Positions 41,520 through 49,045 of a stretch of 64,000 bases of DNA are shown piece after piece. The stretch spans positions 62,001 through 126,000 of IMG/VR virus record IMGVR_UViG_3300036781_000418, one strand, 5' to 3'. Position 1 is the stretch's first letter. Every line of letters starts with the position of its first letter. Made by a program: the position numbers and the translations under genes. Origin of the DNA: a virus. Below the pieces are notes generated by a model. It was not told the DNA's origin. It saw only the letters and a program-made list of their open reading frames with translations, and searched no databases.

Positions 41520-41965
41520 TGGTGCTGTCCCTTCAACTCCATCAGCTTGTCCAGCAGCTTTTGCTCGGTTCTGAGGGTGTTGTTGGCCAGCTTGATCTCC
41601 ATGTCCATTTGATTGACGCGCTGTTGGGCCTCCATGAGCATCCGAGTGAACAACGACTCGGATAGCTCCTGCACCATCGTGTCGCCGTTCTCGATGCGCC
41701 ACGGAACGTTCTCGTTGGTGGACGGGCGGTTGATGCGAATTCCATGACGCCGTCCGTATAGGTCCACCATGTAGGCGGAGTACTCCTCACGCCGGAATTG
41801 GTTGTAGTTAGCGTCAACTTCAGGGGTAATCTGCACGTAGCCACGCAACCAACCAGGTGAATCCGTGCAGACGAACTTCGCCGGGATGTTGTACCGATGG
41901 CGTCCACGCACGGTCAGGTGATACCACTGATCAGGAAAAACTTGAAGCAAATTTATCAGACGCAT
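41513..41965 (-). CDS. Hypothetical protein with C-terminal coiled coil
   Basis: 150 residues, starting MRLINLLQVFPDQWYHLTVR. The first 100 residues look like a small beta domain (YNIPAKFVCTDSPGWLRGYV, VDLYGRRHGIRINRP); the last 50 are a heptad-like helix (RVNQMDMEIKLANNTLRTEQ). No family recognised. Its GGAGG ribosome site sits in the loop of a GC hairpin. Confidence 0.7.
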   Translation of the reverse strand: MRLINLLQVFPDQWYHLTVRGRHRYNIPAKFVCTDSPGWLRGYVQITPEVDANYNQFRREEYSAYMVDLYGRRHGIRINRPSTNENVPWRIENGDTMVQELSESLFTRMLMEAQQRVNQMDMEIKLANNTLRTEQKLLDKLMELKGQHQC

Positions 41966-41967
41966 GA

Positions 41968-41983
41968 GCGCACCTCCGTGCGC
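41968..41983 (-). promoter_or_regulatory. Hairpin displaying the ribosome site
   Basis: On the minus strand GCGCAC-GGAG-GTGCGC: a 6-bp stem whose 4-base loop is GGAG, the Shine-Dalgarno sequence of the gene starting two bases later at 41965. It may control access of the ribosome. Confidence 0.5.
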
Positions 41984-42021
41984 ATCATATAACGACGCCG
42001 TTGCAGCGTTGCCGACGGCGA

Positions 42022-42882
42022 TCAGGACCTCAGCAGCGCGTAACCCGATTCAGCCGAGTTGAACGTCACCGTGAACTGATTCGAGTTGTCATAGGTCACG
42101 TCGGCCGGCTGAACCGGCTTCACCCCACCGACGGTGTTCACGAAGAAGGAGTGCATGCAGATGAACGGTGCTGCCAGGTTCATGTTGTGCACGATGATCC
42201 AGGTAGTCGAGGTCACGGACTGTGTGTACCTGAACGACGTGCCCGCACTGGCTGAGTTAGCCACGGACCAGATGTTCGACGGTGAACCTGACCAGATCAT
42301 CAATGAACCTGACGTGGTGTTGTACCAGGTCTGTCCCTGGAACGGATTCAGCGGTGCGGACGGGCCGGCAAAGTTCTGAATGGACATGATCAGGTTGTCC
42401 TGCATGCCCTCACCCCACATGATTGCGTCACGTCCGAAGAGGTTGATCGGTCGATCCGTATAGAGCTGACGCTCAAGGACCAACTTGCTGGCTTCGCCGG
42501 TAATCGGCAGCAGGTAGGTGCTGACGTTGTTGACGCTGCCAGTCGTCAGCTCCGCGCCGGTACCAGCCGGAAGTGTATCACGTAGAAAGATGCGGGTGTT
42601 ACCGCCGACCAGGGCGACCGACACGTTCGGATCTGAGTTGGAAGTCGGCGTGTAGACCGTGTAGGTGCCGGTAAACCGATCATTGTCCACCAGCTGCAGG
42701 GTGGTGGCTGGCAAGACGGTCGTGTCGGCCGGTTGCGCTTGGTAGTACGGGGTCCGAACTCCGGCCGAACTGATCCACTCCTTACCATGGAACATGGCGG
42801 TGTAGTCAAGGGCGACCTCAAGGTACGACAGCACGCCGGGACCTGAGCTTGGAACGATGTTGACGATGGCTAGAATGTTCAT
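42022..42882 (-). CDS. Fibre-like virion protein
   Basis: 286 residues. The segment SAPLNPFQGQTWYNTTSGSL ... IWSG (about 173-200) is the same short module found in the gp13-like and the 2917-residue proteins. The C-terminal part (TTWIIVHNMNLAAPFICMHS ... YDNSNQFTVTFNSAESGYAL) ends like small phage fibre or decoration proteins that finish with a beta domain. It is preceded by a late promoter with a perfect hairpin. Probably a structural protein; exact location unknown. Confidence 0.75.
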   Translation of the reverse strand: MNILAIVNIVPSSGPGVLSYLEVALDYTAMFHGKEWISSAGVRTPYYQAQPADTTVLPATTLQLVDNDRFTGTYTVYTPTSNSDPNVSVALVGGNTRIFLRDTLPAGTGAELTTGSVNNVSTYLLPITGEASKLVLERQLYTDRPINLFGRDAIMWGEGMQDNLIMSIQNFAGPSAPLNPFQGQTWYNTTSGSLMIWSGSPSNIWSVANSASAGTSFRYTQSVTSTTWIIVHNMNLAAPFICMHSFFVNTVGGVKPVQPADVTYDNSNQFTVTFNSAESGYALLRS

Positions 42883-42886
42883 GCGA

Positions 42887-42912
42887 AAATAGGACCGTGT
42901 AGGTCCTATTTA
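42887..42912 (-). promoter_or_regulatory. Late promoter with start-blocking hairpin, fibre-like gene
   Basis: CTAAATAG (hexamer 42907-42912) overlaps a perfect 10-bp stem, AAATAGGACC paired with GGTCCTATTT, with a 5-base loop. The 3' arm ends four bases before the ATG; no Shine-Dalgarno sequence is seen. Confidence 0.8.
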
Positions 42913-42918
42913 GTGAGC

Positions 42919-43116
42919 TCACCACATGCCGTCGGTGAACCATTCCTGCTCAGAGCTTCGCTTCTCTCGATTGTCCTGCTCGATCATCTCTTGCATGGTG
43001 GTGTAGACGTTCTCACCACAGTCTAGACAGCACTCAGTGAAGGTCTGCATGTTCCGGTGCTTGCAGCTTTGGAAGCGCTCGATGCGCTTCGCCAGCTTCT
43101 GAGAGTCCCAGGTCAC
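42919..43116 (-). CDS. Small Cys-rich protein, likely zinc-binding
   Basis: 65 residues from GTG at 43116, which overlaps the TGA of the MazG-like gene (GTGA). The segment CKHRNMQTFTECCLDCG supplies Cys and His pairs typical of a small zinc ribbon. The rest is charged and helical. The longer ATG frame upstream is antisense-like and rejected. Confidence 0.62.
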   Translation of the reverse strand: MTWDSQKLAKRIERFQSCKHRNMQTFTECCLDCGENVYTTMQEMIEQDNREKRSSEQEWFTDGMW

Positions 43117-43697
43117 GTGTACAGCTTCTCGAGCAAACCGACGTTGTCGCCGTGGACTGGGGCCACCCAGCCAGTCGGCTTGATCATGTCCGGCAAGCCG
43201 AGCGGATTTGGGCGCTCTGGCTTGATGCCAGGTTCCTTCTGCATGTTGGCGGCCATGACGCGAGTCCAAGCTTCGTCCGCGTCGACGTCGAGGGCGTTCA
43301 GTGTGCCGATCGCCACGACACAGAGGTCGATCATCGCGTCCACGACGTCGTCGGCCGCGGAGTTGCCGTTCGCCTTGGCCGCTTCACCGTTGACGGTGGA
43401 CGAGCTCAGCAGCACAGCGTAGGCGGTCTTGGCCTCGTCCAACTCTTCCTGTAGGAAGTTCAGACGGAACTGGAGGTAGGCCAGCAGCTTTGACTTGTCG
43501 AACTGACTGACGGCGTCGTTGACGCCGAACTTGTGATGCATCTCGGAGATGTCGTACACCCACTCTGATGGTTCAGCGTGTCCCTCACCAATGGAGGCCA
43601 AGGCGTTGATCAGGCTCTGAGCGCCCGTTCGAGCTTCCTCGCCCAGGGCGGACAGCTCCTTGTTGATTTCATTGATTGCGTTTCGTAGATCGGACAT
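43113..43697 (-). CDS. MazG/HisE-like nucleotide pyrophosphohydrolase
   Basis: 194 residues. The all-alpha NTP-PPase signature is present: EELDE at 84-88 and DDVVDAMID at 116-124, with IGTLNALDVDADEAWTRV, NMQKEPG and KPTGWVAP after it, as in HisE-like phage proteins. These enzymes hydrolyse nucleotides to monophosphate and PPi; phage versions are thought to act on nucleotide pools or alarmones. Ribosome site GGAGAG lies before ATG, downstream of a GC hairpin. Confidence 0.83.
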   Translation of the reverse strand: MSDLRNAINEINKELSALGEEARTGAQSLINALASIGEGHAEPSEWVYDISEMHHKFGVNDAVSQFDKSKLLAYLQFRLNFLQEELDEAKTAYAVLLSSSTVNGEAAKANGNSAADDVVDAMIDLCVVAIGTLNALDVDADEAWTRVMAANMQKEPGIKPERPNPLGLPDMIKPTGWVAPVHGDNVGLLEKLYT

Positions 43698-43712
43698 TTT
43701 CTCTCCATTAAA

Positions 43713-43728
43713 GCAGCCAACCGGCTGC
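43713..43728 (-). terminator. Probable intrinsic terminator
   Basis: On the minus strand GCAGCC-GGTT-GGCTGC followed by TTT, between the gene at 43760 and the MazG-like gene. Short T-run, so moderate strength. Confidence 0.6.
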
Positions 43729-43759
43729 GGGAGAGTAAGGTGTATTCTACGACGACGGC

Positions 43760-44353
43760 TTAGATGCCGATCCCCAGCTTGTGTTCAATGAGCTGCATCA
43801 GTGGGTCGTTGGCGTCGTTGAACTTCAAGGCTGACTCGACCCAAAGCTTACGGCGATCTTCATCGTATGGATTGGACGCTGGAGCCAGCTTGGTGATGGC
43901 CTTGCTCCAATCGATGATGCCCAAAATTACGAACTCATCGTGCTTCCAGTTGGTGTAGGCTGCGATGATTACGTGCACTGGCTTTTTTTCACGAAGGGCC
44001 ATGCGCGTCCACTCAGCGTCCTGCGAAACGGACGCTGAGATGTTCTGGCTCAGCACCTGAACGCCACCCTCGACTTCATGCCACCCCATGGCCTTCACGT
44101 CGTACCATACCCCGTAGGCCTTAAAGTCAAACTTATACTCCTTCTCAAACGAGGTGTACTCAACGTTGTTGATCGTGAACAGCCACTTAAGGGTGAGCTC
44201 CACCGCCAAGCCGATGCGCATGTTGTGGTGCTTAAGATCGAGTGCCAGGTCAGTATAACTGCGCGGGTACTGCAAAAGCAGGTGCTGCTGGATAAAGTTC
44301 GGCGTGTGAAACCGTGTGCCAGTGTCTATTCTGAACCCAGTTCTGGTTGCCAT
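43760..44353 (-). CDS. Hypothetical protein, possible nuclease fold
   Basis: 197 residues. The stretch EYKFDFKAYGVWYDVKAMGW (about 70-89) followed by VQVLSQNISASV and KPVHVIIAAYTNWKHDEFVI has a D-x-K strand arrangement seen in restriction-endonuclease-like folds, but the full motif set is not convincing. The C-terminus is charged. It is last gene of the leftward baseplate operon. Function unknown. Confidence 0.72.
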   Translation of the reverse strand: MATRTGFRIDTGTRFHTPNFIQQHLLLQYPRSYTDLALDLKHHNMRIGLAVELTLKWLFTINNVEYTSFEKEYKFDFKAYGVWYDVKAMGWHEVEGGVQVLSQNISASVSQDAEWTRMALREKKPVHVIIAAYTNWKHDEFVILGIIDWSKAITKLAPASNPYDEDRRKLWVESALKFNDANDPLMQLIEHKLGIGI

Positions 44354-44541
44354 AAATTATCCACCTTTGAAGGGTCAACTGGATCTACGGTGGCTAGCTC
44401 AGTTAAGAGCAGCCTACCGTCGATGTAGGTGAGCAGCCGCGTCGCCCACTCATCTGGGCCTGCAACGCCGGTACACGGCGTGCAGACGGTGATGGTCTTT
44501 GTGGAGGCTTTGATCGCCTCCACCAGCTGCTCAATCGTCAT
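44326..44541 (-). CDS. Small hypothetical protein
   Basis: 71 residues, starting MTIEQLVEAIKAS. It contains CTPCTGVAGPDEW and ATRLLTYIDGRLLLTEL. It overlaps the next gene by 28 nt. The frame and position in the operon support it; no family recognised. Confidence 0.58.
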   Translation of the reverse strand: MTIEQLVEAIKASTKTITVCTPCTGVAGPDEWATRLLTYIDGRLLLTELATVDPVDPSKVDNLWQPELGSE

Positions 44542-44544
44542 GGT

Positions 44545-44946
44545 TTAGCGAATGTTCTTGATTGAGGAACCAGCCATGGCGTACGTGCCCATCAGGTCAC
44601 GATGGTTGCCGGACCAGTGCCACTTGTTCTCGATGAACGCGCGGAACGAGCCACCGTCAAGGTTGATGTTCTCGTCGACTGAGAATTCAAACATCGTGAT
44701 GACGTCTTCATAGTCGGACGAGTGGTCTTCTGGGAAGTTGATCTCGAACTCAAAGTCCTTTAGCGCCATCACGTCCTTGACCTTCTTCACCTTCTTGACG
44801 GCCAGTTGCAGGTCGGCAAGCAAGCGCTCTTGGTAGGCCGCAACGGCCTCGGCGTACTCGGCCTTGTGGGTTTCAAGGTTCTTCTGGAGGGTGGAGATCA
44901 GTAGGAGTCGGTTGACGTTGACCGAACGTTGATGGGCATGCAGCAT
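44545..44946 (-). CDS. Hypothetical helical protein
   Basis: 133 residues from ATG at 44946. A GTG at 45006 would add 20 residues but would run through a long imperfect hairpin (44948-45007), so the shorter form is preferred. Residues 12-65 form a strong helix (LISTLQKNLETHKAEYAEAV ... LAVKKVKKVKDVM); the rest is beta-rich (FEFEINFPEDHSSDYEDVIT) and ends HRDLMGTYAMAGSSIKNIR. No family recognised. Confidence 0.66.
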   Translation of the reverse strand: MLHAHQRSVNVNRLLLISTLQKNLETHKAEYAEAVAAYQERLLADLQLAVKKVKKVKDVMALKDFEFEINFPEDHSSDYEDVITMFEFSVDENINLDGGSFRAFIENKWHWSGNHRDLMGTYAMAGSSIKNIR

Positions 44947-44947
44947 G

Positions 44948-45007
44948 GGTGACACCGGGTGGGTTGATGAAGTGTCATTGTATGATCCCACCAACCCAAC
45001 GGTCACC
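44948..45007 (-). promoter_or_regulatory. Long imperfect hairpin between gp25 and the next gene
   Basis: GGTGAC pairs with GTCACC at the ends (6 bp), and TGGGTTG with CAACCCA inside. The middle on the minus strand reads ATCATACAATG, with TACAAT like a sigma-70 -10 box and GTGACC 18 bases upstream as a possible -35. It could be a promoter, a leader structure, or both. Confidence 0.4.
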
Positions 45008-45018
45008 TGAACGAAGGA

Positions 45019-45396
45019 TCAACTGCCAATTGAGAACTCAAGCTTCAACGTCTCCTTGACGTCAAGCTGGATGTAGTAAAGGTCGACGAACGCGATAATC
45101 GCGTTGTTGTCCGGCGTCGCTAGCACGGCCATGTCGATCAGCTGGACGCGTGGGTCGAAGTCGATCACTTGGTTCAAGTCGTCACGCACGATCTGCAGGG
45201 TTTGCTCGTCTAGTGGCTCAAAGGCGAGCAGTGGAATTCGCGTGCCAAAGTCGGCGCGGTGCGGGCGTTCACCACGTAGCGTGTAGATGTGGTTCATCAG
45301 GTCCGCCTTTACCGTCTCTTGGTTTGAGATGGCGAACGTCGTACGTGACTGCAGGAACTTTGCGGTTGAGAAGCCGCGGTACAGAGGAATCGGCAT
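45019..45396 (-). CDS. 25: Baseplate wedge protein gp25
   Basis: 125 residues from ATG at 45396, giving MPIPLYRGFSTAKF. It follows the gp25 family: ADLMNHIYTLRGERPHRADF, GTRIPLLAFEPLDEQTLQIV, DDLNQVIDFDPRVQLIDM. In T4, gp25 is part of the wedge core next to gp6 and gp53. It directly follows the gp5-like spike gene with a 2-base gap. Confidence 0.92.
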   Translation of the reverse strand: MPIPLYRGFSTAKFLQSRTTFAISNQETVKADLMNHIYTLRGERPHRADFGTRIPLLAFEPLDEQTLQIVRDDLNQVIDFDPRVQLIDMAVLATPDNNAIIAFVDLYYIQLDVKETLKLEFSIGS

Positions 45397-45398
45397 GA

Positions 45399-46508
45399 TC
45401 AGGCTTTCCAATTTTCATTTCGTGAACCCTTCGTGCCAGCACGAGTCCAAGGCTCGTGGGCCGGTACGATGGTTGGTGTATCTGGACAAGTGGCCGAGGC
45501 GGCTTGTGGTCCGTTCAAGTGAATGTTTGATCCGGTCTGCAGGATGTTGCTAGCCGCGAGAATGTTGAAGTCGGCGTTCGATTCAAGGTTAACGCCGTTT
45601 CCGGCAGCATGGAGCGCACCACACGCCGCAAGCTTCACATCAGCACTGGCCTGCAGGTTGATGTTGCCACCGGCCTGCAGTGAGAAGTCCTTCGCCACCG
45701 TGATGTTCAATGAACCGTCCGTGGTGATCGCCATGTCGTCGCCGGCGTAGATGTGCACGCGACCGTCTTGGTCAAGCTCAACCCACGCTGCACCTCGGGC
45801 CGTGGAGATGTAGACCCGTTCGTTTGCGTCGTCCAACAGGATCTGGTGGCCAGCTGCCGTGACGATTCGAGTGCGACCCGTCGTTGGGTTGTCCTGCATG
45901 ATAAGGGCATGACGACCAGGTGTCGTGAGCGAGTACGTCTGTGGGTCGTAGTTCGCCTTGCCACTGTCCAACGTTGGATCGACTACGTTCGTCTGGTAGC
46001 CCTCGTTGCCGTCCTTCTCAGTCTGGGCCTGCGCGACCTGGCGCTCGTAGACGCCACGAGTCATGGCCTCCGAGGCGGTGAGGTTGCCGTTGAACTGGGC
46101 TTGGAGGTTGGACGCCGCCGGCTCCAACGCCGACAGCACGTCCGTGACTGGTCCTGATTGATTACGGCCGTGTGGTAGCGAACGGTTGCCGTGGTCGCGC
46201 CAGATGGAGCCCATCAGCACGCGTCGGTTTGGATCTCCGTACAGAAACCCAACGATGACGACTGCGCCGGTCTTCGGTGGCAGCACGAGGCCGTAGCCCG
46301 TCAACCCTGAAGCGACGGCCGCAGTTGGACCAGCTGGATAGTCCCGAGTCTGACCACCAAGCTGGCTCATGTACTTTGCCCATGGCAGCTCCGCAACCTT
46401 GTATGAGTCGCCGTCAATGGCTGGCACCCACACCTTGACGCGGTTCATCTGCTGAGGATCGTTGGTGTCAACTACAACACCCTCTTCAAGGAACGGACGC
46501 GAGCTCAT
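45399..46508 (-). CDS. Baseplate central spike, gp5-like without lysozyme
   Basis: 369 residues. The N-terminal OB-fold (GVVVDTNDPQQMNRVKVWVP ... LPWAKYM, GLVLPPKTGAVVIVGFLYGD, RRVLMGSI) is the gp5/VgrG type. The C-terminal half has repeats ending in beta-helix strands (HQILLDDANERVYISTARGA, HIYAGDDMAITTDGSLNITV, DFSLQAGGNINLQASADVKL). No lysozyme domain is seen between them, unlike T4 gp5, so cell-wall digestion must come from another protein. Confidence 0.87.
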   Translation of the reverse strand: MSSRPFLEEGVVVDTNDPQQMNRVKVWVPAIDGDSYKVAELPWAKYMSQLGGQTRDYPAGPTAAVASGLTGYGLVLPPKTGAVVIVGFLYGDPNRRVLMGSIWRDHGNRSLPHGRNQSGPVTDVLSALEPAASNLQAQFNGNLTASEAMTRGVYERQVAQAQTEKDGNEGYQTNVVDPTLDSGKANYDPQTYSLTTPGRHALIMQDNPTTGRTRIVTAAGHQILLDDANERVYISTARGAAWVELDQDGRVHIYAGDDMAITTDGSLNITVAKDFSLQAGGNINLQASADVKLAACGALHAAGNGVNLESNADFNILAASNILQTGSNIHLNGPQAASATCPDTPTIVPAHEPWTRAGTKGSRNENWKA

Positions 46509-48649
46509 CGTGTACCTCCAGTTGGCTTAACGACCTGTGGACCGCTGGCCGTGACGGCGCTGACGCCGAACATGGTGTACGGCTTCAGCTCAAGTTCGTG
46601 GGTAAACTTCGAGCCTGAGATCTTGCTGGTGATGGTGGACAGCCAGTAGTAGTTGTCGAAGAGCAGGCGACGTTGAAAGGCGGCGCCTTGTACCAGGTCG
46701 TTGGAGACGAAGTCGACGTTCGGTCCGAACACATTCACCTTCACGAAGACAGGAGTCGTGACGAACTTCGGGCCGGTGAACTGCACCTTCAGTGCGCTCG
46801 ATCCTGTGCGGACAATGTTGCCGTTGCTGCGACCAATAATGTCCGCCTCAATGGCGGTGCGGTAGGTCGACTTCACACTCGCGTTAGAGGTGGTGCCGCC
46901 GTTCGTACCCGCTTCGGTGGAGGACACATGCGGTTGGATGGTCGTCAACGTCACGAACACGATAAGGTCTGGGTTGCCACGCAGCTCCAGCTTAGCGTCG
47001 TACGGTCCCAAATTGTAGAAGGCGGATAGGTTGCGTAGGTACCGTTGCGACAGCGTCTGTGGCGAATCGTCTGCCTCAGACGGTCCAGTAGCCGAGTTAA
47101 ACGCCGAGTAGTTCGTACGTTCGGCCGCCGTCTTCATCGGCATGATCACTGGGTCCTTGGCGCGCATGTTCGTGATGACGTCGTCCTTCTCCACGCCGTC
47201 ACCGTCCGTCTGCTGGGCTTGGCCACTGTCGGCCGCAACGTACGTGGCCGCCTGTCCAAGCTTAGACTTATCCGCCAGCAGACTGACCATGTTCTCGATC
47301 TTTAGGTCCATGTCCAACACGTCGATGTTTTTGCCCGAGAAGATGTAGTCCAGTTCAATGTAGTTCTTCGGTTCCTTCTTGCCAGTCTCTGGATTGACGG
47401 CGAAGAGCGCTTGGTCGCCAGCGGTCAGCGGCGCCTTGGAGTTCTTGTTAAGGTAGACGTTCGGCACCTCAAACTCAAATACGTCGATGTGCACGACGAT
47501 CGAGTTGTCGTCGCTAGTCATGCTTAGCAGGTTCTTGTAGAACTTCACACTGGAGCCAGCGGCCGTCTTTGAGAAGTTGCCGAGACGCATCACGTCGGCA
47601 GTCTGCTTGAAGATAAAGTCGAGTACCTCGGTGATGGACATGGTCGAGTCCACGGAGACGTAGGAGTCCTGTGGTGTCGGCTGCGAAACTTGCTGGGCGT
47701 TCGTGCTGCTCTTCTGCTTCGAGGCCTTGGCCTTCGCCGTCTTTGAAGCTTGCTCGGCCTTTAGCAGTGCGACGAAGTCAACTTCGGCCGCGCCATGTGA
47801 CGACGGACCGTTGAACTTGAACTTGCGCCAGCTCTCTGGGATGGTGATCATGTACTGTACAGGCCGACCAAACTTTGAGTTAGCCGGCTGGGACTTGTTC
47901 TCGGCTCCAGGTTGCTGGGACTTGACGTTGATCTGGTTGTAGTACGTAAGCGACTCATCGTTGAGTCGCTTCTCGAAGGAGTCGACCACGTCACCCAAGG
48001 TGTTGGTCGAGACGCCTGTGAAGAAGGATGAGGCGTTGCCGATGTGCGTCCACTTTGGATTGAACTTAGAGTTGCTCGGCGTGCCGATCAGCGGGAAGAG
48101 TTCGCACGAGTAGATGCCCTTCGTGTCGGTCAGCTGCACTTGAATCTTGTTCAAGATGGCCGGCACCGTCACGGTCTGAATCGTCTCGGACGTACCGTCC
48201 GCACGGTTGCCGACGAACAGGAGCTTCACCAGCAACGTCAGGCCGTCGAAGTTCACCTGAAGCTCTTGGTCCATCATCCACTGTAGGAAGTTGGCGAACG
48301 AGATGCCAACTGAGTCAAGCACGTCAAAGCTCATGCCCATAGACGTCGAGCTGGGGGTCGTGCTGCCTGGCACGTTGAAGCCGGCGATGTGTGCGTCCAT
48401 GCTGAAGTTGTCGATCGTGAACTGGGAGAACCGACGGGTGTCGATCATCAAGTAGGCGAGGCTTGAGCTTCCAGGCAACTTCAACTGTTCGCCAAGCTTC
48501 TTAGCACCGTCGATGGCGAGCAGGGACTGCTTCATGGACGTTGGATCGGTCGCCGTAAACTTGCGCACCGCTTCCGTAGATCTGGCGGCCAACACGATGT
48601 AGTGGACGGAGTGCGACTGAAACTGATCTAGACTGTTCTGATATTTCAT
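46505..48649 (-). CDS. Large baseplate structural protein
   Basis: 714 residues, unassigned. Beta-rich, with a Lys/Gln/Ala-rich linker at about 300-325 (KTAKAKASKQKSSTNAQQVS) and a C-terminal region LLFDNYYWLSTITSKISG that suggests a hub-type fold (gp27-like position, next to the spike). The 4-nt overlap with the gp5-like gene supports a direct partnership, as gp27 and gp5 have in T4. No clear sequence hallmark, so this is context-based. Confidence 0.75.
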   Translation of the reverse strand: MKYQNSLDQFQSHSVHYIVLAARSTEAVRKFTATDPTSMKQSLLAIDGAKKLGEQLKLPGSSSLAYLMIDTRRFSQFTIDNFSMDAHIAGFNVPGSTTPSSTSMGMSFDVLDSVGISFANFLQWMMDQELQVNFDGLTLLVKLLFVGNRADGTSETIQTVTVPAILNKIQVQLTDTKGIYSCELFPLIGTPSNSKFNPKWTHIGNASSFFTGVSTNTLGDVVDSFEKRLNDESLTYYNQINVKSQQPGAENKSQPANSKFGRPVQYMITIPESWRKFKFNGPSSHGAAEVDFVALLKAEQASKTAKAKASKQKSSTNAQQVSQPTPQDSYVSVDSTMSITEVLDFIFKQTADVMRLGNFSKTAAGSSVKFYKNLLSMTSDDNSIVVHIDVFEFEVPNVYLNKNSKAPLTAGDQALFAVNPETGKKEPKNYIELDYIFSGKNIDVLDMDLKIENMVSLLADKSKLGQAATYVAADSGQAQQTDGDGVEKDDVITNMRAKDPVIMPMKTAAERTNYSAFNSATGPSEADDSPQTLSQRYLRNLSAFYNLGPYDAKLELRGNPDLIVFVTLTTIQPHVSSTEAGTNGGTTSNASVKSTYRTAIEADIIGRSNGNIVRTGSSALKVQFTGPKFVTTPVFVKVNVFGPNVDFVSNDLVQGAAFQRRLLFDNYYWLSTITSKISGSKFTHELELKPYTMFGVSAVTASGPQVVKPTGGTR

Positions 48650-48655
48650 ATGTGG

Positions 48656-49042
48656 TTAAACAACCGGAACGATGAAGTTCGTAGGCACCTCGCGAGTGCT
48701 TGGGTAACCGCCGAGCTGGCCAGTAAGCAGGGTCTTAGCTCGCGAGACGGTTGGAATGTAGAGAACGCGACCAATGGAGGTCTCCGCCCATGGGTCAAGC
48801 AGACCGTTGTACTGAGCGATGAACCACCAAAGTCGCGAGTCACCAAGGTAGGTGTACGCGATGTTGTCGATTCGACCAGCTGTGTGCATGTCCACGACGA
48901 TCGTGTTGTCGGATGGATCGGCTTGAAAGACCGACCGTTCCCACCACTCCAGTCGAACGGTGTTCACCTCAGTTTCGCCGCCAGCCACGTACCGAGAGTT
49001 GGTCACGTTGGTGGAGTTGGTTTCTTCAATGTTGACTGCCAT
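48656..49042 (-). CDS. Baseplate protein, gp53/LysM-like
   Basis: 128 residues. AGRIDNIAYTYLGDSRLWWF, IAQYNGLLDPWAETSIGRVL and YIPT match the pattern shared by gp53 and LysM-containing baseplate proteins ('Y.yg...lWW.i...N...DP....G..l.iP'). It probably joins wedge or hub parts around the spike. The gene lies between the tube-junction and hub-like genes. Confidence 0.78.
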   Translation of the reverse strand: MAVNIEETNSTNVTNSRYVAGGETEVNTVRLEWWERSVFQADPSDNTIVVDMHTAGRIDNIAYTYLGDSRLWWFIAQYNGLLDPWAETSIGRVLYIPTVSRAKTLLTGQLGGYPSTREVPTNFIVPVV

Positions 49043-49045
49043 GGG

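Noticed and set aside
44326-44541. MTIEQLVEA as another cargo leader
   Set aside because: It ends in L-V-E but lacks the MKL-type start and sits in the baseplate operon; too weak to count.
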